Shown: in pieces, positions 62,668 through 64,000 of the stretch
Position numbering within the stretch: the first letter of the stretch is position 1
Layout of the letters: every line of letters starts with the position of its first letter
Source of the DNA: Haloarculaceae archaeon H-GB1-1
Lineage (GTDB): Archaea > Halobacteriota > Halobacteria > Halobacteriales > Haloarculaceae
Length of the DNA: 64,000 nt
Direction: 5' to 3'
Assembly: GCA_029688825.1 (NCBI GenBank)
Contig: JARUKX010000014.1
Coordinates: 1-64,000 of the forward strand
Position numbers and translations under genes: made by a program
Notes under the pieces: model-generated
Database searches by the model: none
Told to the model about the DNA's origin: nothing
Seen by the model: the letters and a program-made list of their open reading frames with translations, nothing else

Positions 62668-62807
62668 ACACCCAGAACCACACCCAGCAAGTACGAGAGA
62701 CCTACACGACCTACGACGACGGCGGCGTTACCGTTGCGGTCATCCAGGATCCCGAGAACAACCGAGCCTGGATCCAGTCGACCGAGAGCTATCCGATTCG
62801 GCCCTGA
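62664..62807 (+). CDS. Small DUF7331-like protein
   Basis: A 47-residue protein, MNTQNHTQQVRETYTTYDDG followed by GVTVAVIQDPENNRAW and ending SYPIRP. The pattern of a short beta hairpin and AWIQS end matches DUF7331 haloarchaeal proteins. It is coupled to the zinc-finger gene by an ATGA overlap. Confidence 0.68.
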   Translation: MNTQNHTQQVRETYTTYDDGGVTVAVIQDPENNRAWIQSTESYPIRP

Positions 62808-62819
62808 TTCGTTCGGCCA

Positions 62820-64000
62820 TCACTCGTCGGCCGACGACCTGTCCCAGTCTCGACGCACTGCCGCCGCGAGATAGCCCTGCACGCGTCCGAGGCTCGGCTG
62901 CTCCGAACCGCTGCCGACCGCGCTGACGCCGACGAAGAGCGCGACGTTCGCGCACAGTCCGTAGAAGCCGGGGACGAATCCCGGAGCGCTCGCGGGCAGC
63001 GTGACCGCGCCGAACGTGAGCGATGACGCGACGGCGACGCCGCCCGCGAAGCCAGCGAGTGCGCCTGCACGTGTCGCACGCGGCCAGACGAGGCCGCCGA
63101 CGAGCACGGGAAACACCTGCGCGGCGTTGTAGAGGGTCACGGCAGCGAGGTCGAGGATGAACGCGAACTGCTGAACGGCGACGGCGTACGACAGGCCACC
63201 CAGGACCGGGACGAGGAGTCGAGCGACGCGCGTGACCGTCTCTTCGTCGACCGATTCGTCGGCGAGAGGGGCGTACCAGTCACGGACGACGAGCGTCGTG
63301 ACGGCGTGGAGCTGCGAGTCGGCGGTGCTCATCGCGGCCGCGACGGCCCCGGAGACGACTATCGACGCGAACCAGACGGGCGTGACCGCGAACAGGACCG
63401 TCGGAATCGCCGCGTCCGGCGTCGGAAGGCCCGGGAGCGTCGCGACGGCCCCGAGCGCGAGGAAGACGGTCGGCACGTAGAACAGTATCAAGTAGCTGGT
63501 GCCGAACGCCGCGGTCCACTTGAGGACGCGGGGCGACCGCGCCGCGACGTACCGGAGATAGATGTGCGGCAGCATCGTCGATCCGATACCGAAGGTGACC
63601 CATAGGGAGACGTAGAAGGCGGGCGTGAACAGGCCGGTCGGTCCCGGGAGCGTCACGTACGCGGCGAAGTTCTCCGCCAATCGCGTCCAGAAGGTCGCTG
63701 GACCCTGTGCGGCGCTGAAGACGAACACCCAGCCCGCGACCCACATCGCGGCGAACAGGAAGACTCCCTGTACCGTGTCGGTCCACGCCACCGCACGGAG
63801 GCCGCCGAGCCAGACGTACAGCACCGAGACGACGAGGAGCACTCCCGCACCGACCTCGAAGCTCACGAGCCCGTTCGTCGCCGTCTCGAACACCAGCCCG
63901 CTCCCGATCAGCTGGATGGCGACGTACGGGAACGTGACCACGACGAGCGTCAGGCTGACGAGCTTCCCCAGGAGTGGCGACTCGTAGAGGTCTTCGAGGA
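62820..64000 (-). CDS. Sodium:solute symporter (SSS family), cut by window edge
   Basis: The minus strand reads open from the stop at 62820 to the window edge, about 393 residues without the N-terminal helices. The sequence VLYVWLGGLRAVAWTDTVQG followed by VFLFAAMWVAG and VVSGAVAAAMSTADSQLHAV are signature blocks of the SSS transporters (core helices and the sodium-site serine region). The substrate is unknown. A GTG at 63941 lies inside the frame but coding sequence (EDLYESPLLGKLVSLTLVVV) continues upstream. Confidence 0.88.
   Translation of the reverse strand, partial: LEDLYESPLLGKLVSLTLVVVTFPYVAIQLIGSGLVFETATNGLVSFEVGAGVLLVVSVLYVWLGGLRAVAWTDTVQGVFLFAAMWVAGWVFVFSAAQGPATFWTRLAENFAAYVTLPGPTGLFTPAFYVSLWVTFGIGSTMLPHIYLRYVAARSPRVLKWTAAFGTSYLILFYVPTVFLALGAVATLPGLPTPDAAIPTVLFAVTPVWFASIVVSGAVAAAMSTADSQLHAVTTLVVRDWYAPLADESVDEETVTRVARLLVPVLGGLSYAVAVQQFAFILDLAAVTLYNAAQVFPVLVGGLVWPRATRAGALAGFAGGVAVASSLTFGAVTLPASAPGFVPGFYGLCANVALFVGVSAVGSGSEQPSLGRVQGYLAAAVRRDWDRSSADE

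Overview
The window is haloarchaeal (class Halobacteria). Supporting signs are GC-rich coding DNA with very acidic proteins, several Tat (twin-arginine) signal peptides, two TFB (archaeal TFIIB) genes, an Orc1/Cdc6 initiator, HTH-10/Bat regulators, HalOD1 and DUF7344 regulators, TATA boxes placed for leaderless mRNAs, and many 4-nt ATGA/GTGA gene overlaps. I see no rRNA, tRNA, CRISPR array or intact insertion sequence. The sequence alone does not say whether this is the main chromosome or a megaplasmid.

Layout. 0-8 kb: a cut-off Bat-type regulator, a HalOD1 protein, Tat-exported proteins, small membrane proteins, and a minus-strand run of polysaccharide deacetylase-like, formyltransferase-like and FAD oxidoreductase genes. 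8.1-10.8 kb: a replication origin with an inverted pair of origin boxes around an AT-rich stretch, further boxes, and orc1/cdc6. 11-22 kb: a regulator island with two TFBs, five of the window's six DUF7344 winged-helix proteins, a HalOD1 protein and other HTH proteins, separated by long non-coding gaps. 22.4-28.7 kb: nucleotide-sugar genes (sugar 6-dehydrogenase, Gfo/Idh 3-dehydrogenase, DegT aminotransferase, hexapeptide acyltransferase), which fit synthesis of a UDP-2,3-diacetamido uronic acid, with divergent glmS. 28.8-43.5 kb: surface-glycan genes (DUF1616, acetyltransferase, second Gfo/Idh, DUF362, epimerase, AlkP-superfamily enzymes, polytopic membrane protein, glycosyltransferase, flippase). 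43.7-58.6 kb: two exported beta-helix proteins, three FemAB-like transferases and two AlkP-family enzymes arranged as inverted two-gene modules around an exported HtrA-like protease, then a DUF354 protein and a deacetylase. 58.8-64 kb: a large PAS/GAF/HTH-10 regulator, small regulators, and a cut-off sodium:solute symporter.

How it works together. From about 26 to 57 kb the genes look like a pathway that makes, flips, decorates and remodels a surface polysaccharide or N-glycan. Most of its transcription units share an upstream element, ATAACAAAG (often CATAACAAAGGG). Its last base commonly lies 26-31 nt before an initiation codon, the place where a TATA box sits in a leaderless haloarchaeal promoter. 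At glmS, the acetyltransferase gene and the second Gfo/Idh gene, that initiation codon opens a 23-32 codon leader ORF which ends at the start of the main gene. The shared element, the leader ORFs and the inverted AlkP-FemAB modules are the most promising candidates for undescribed biology.
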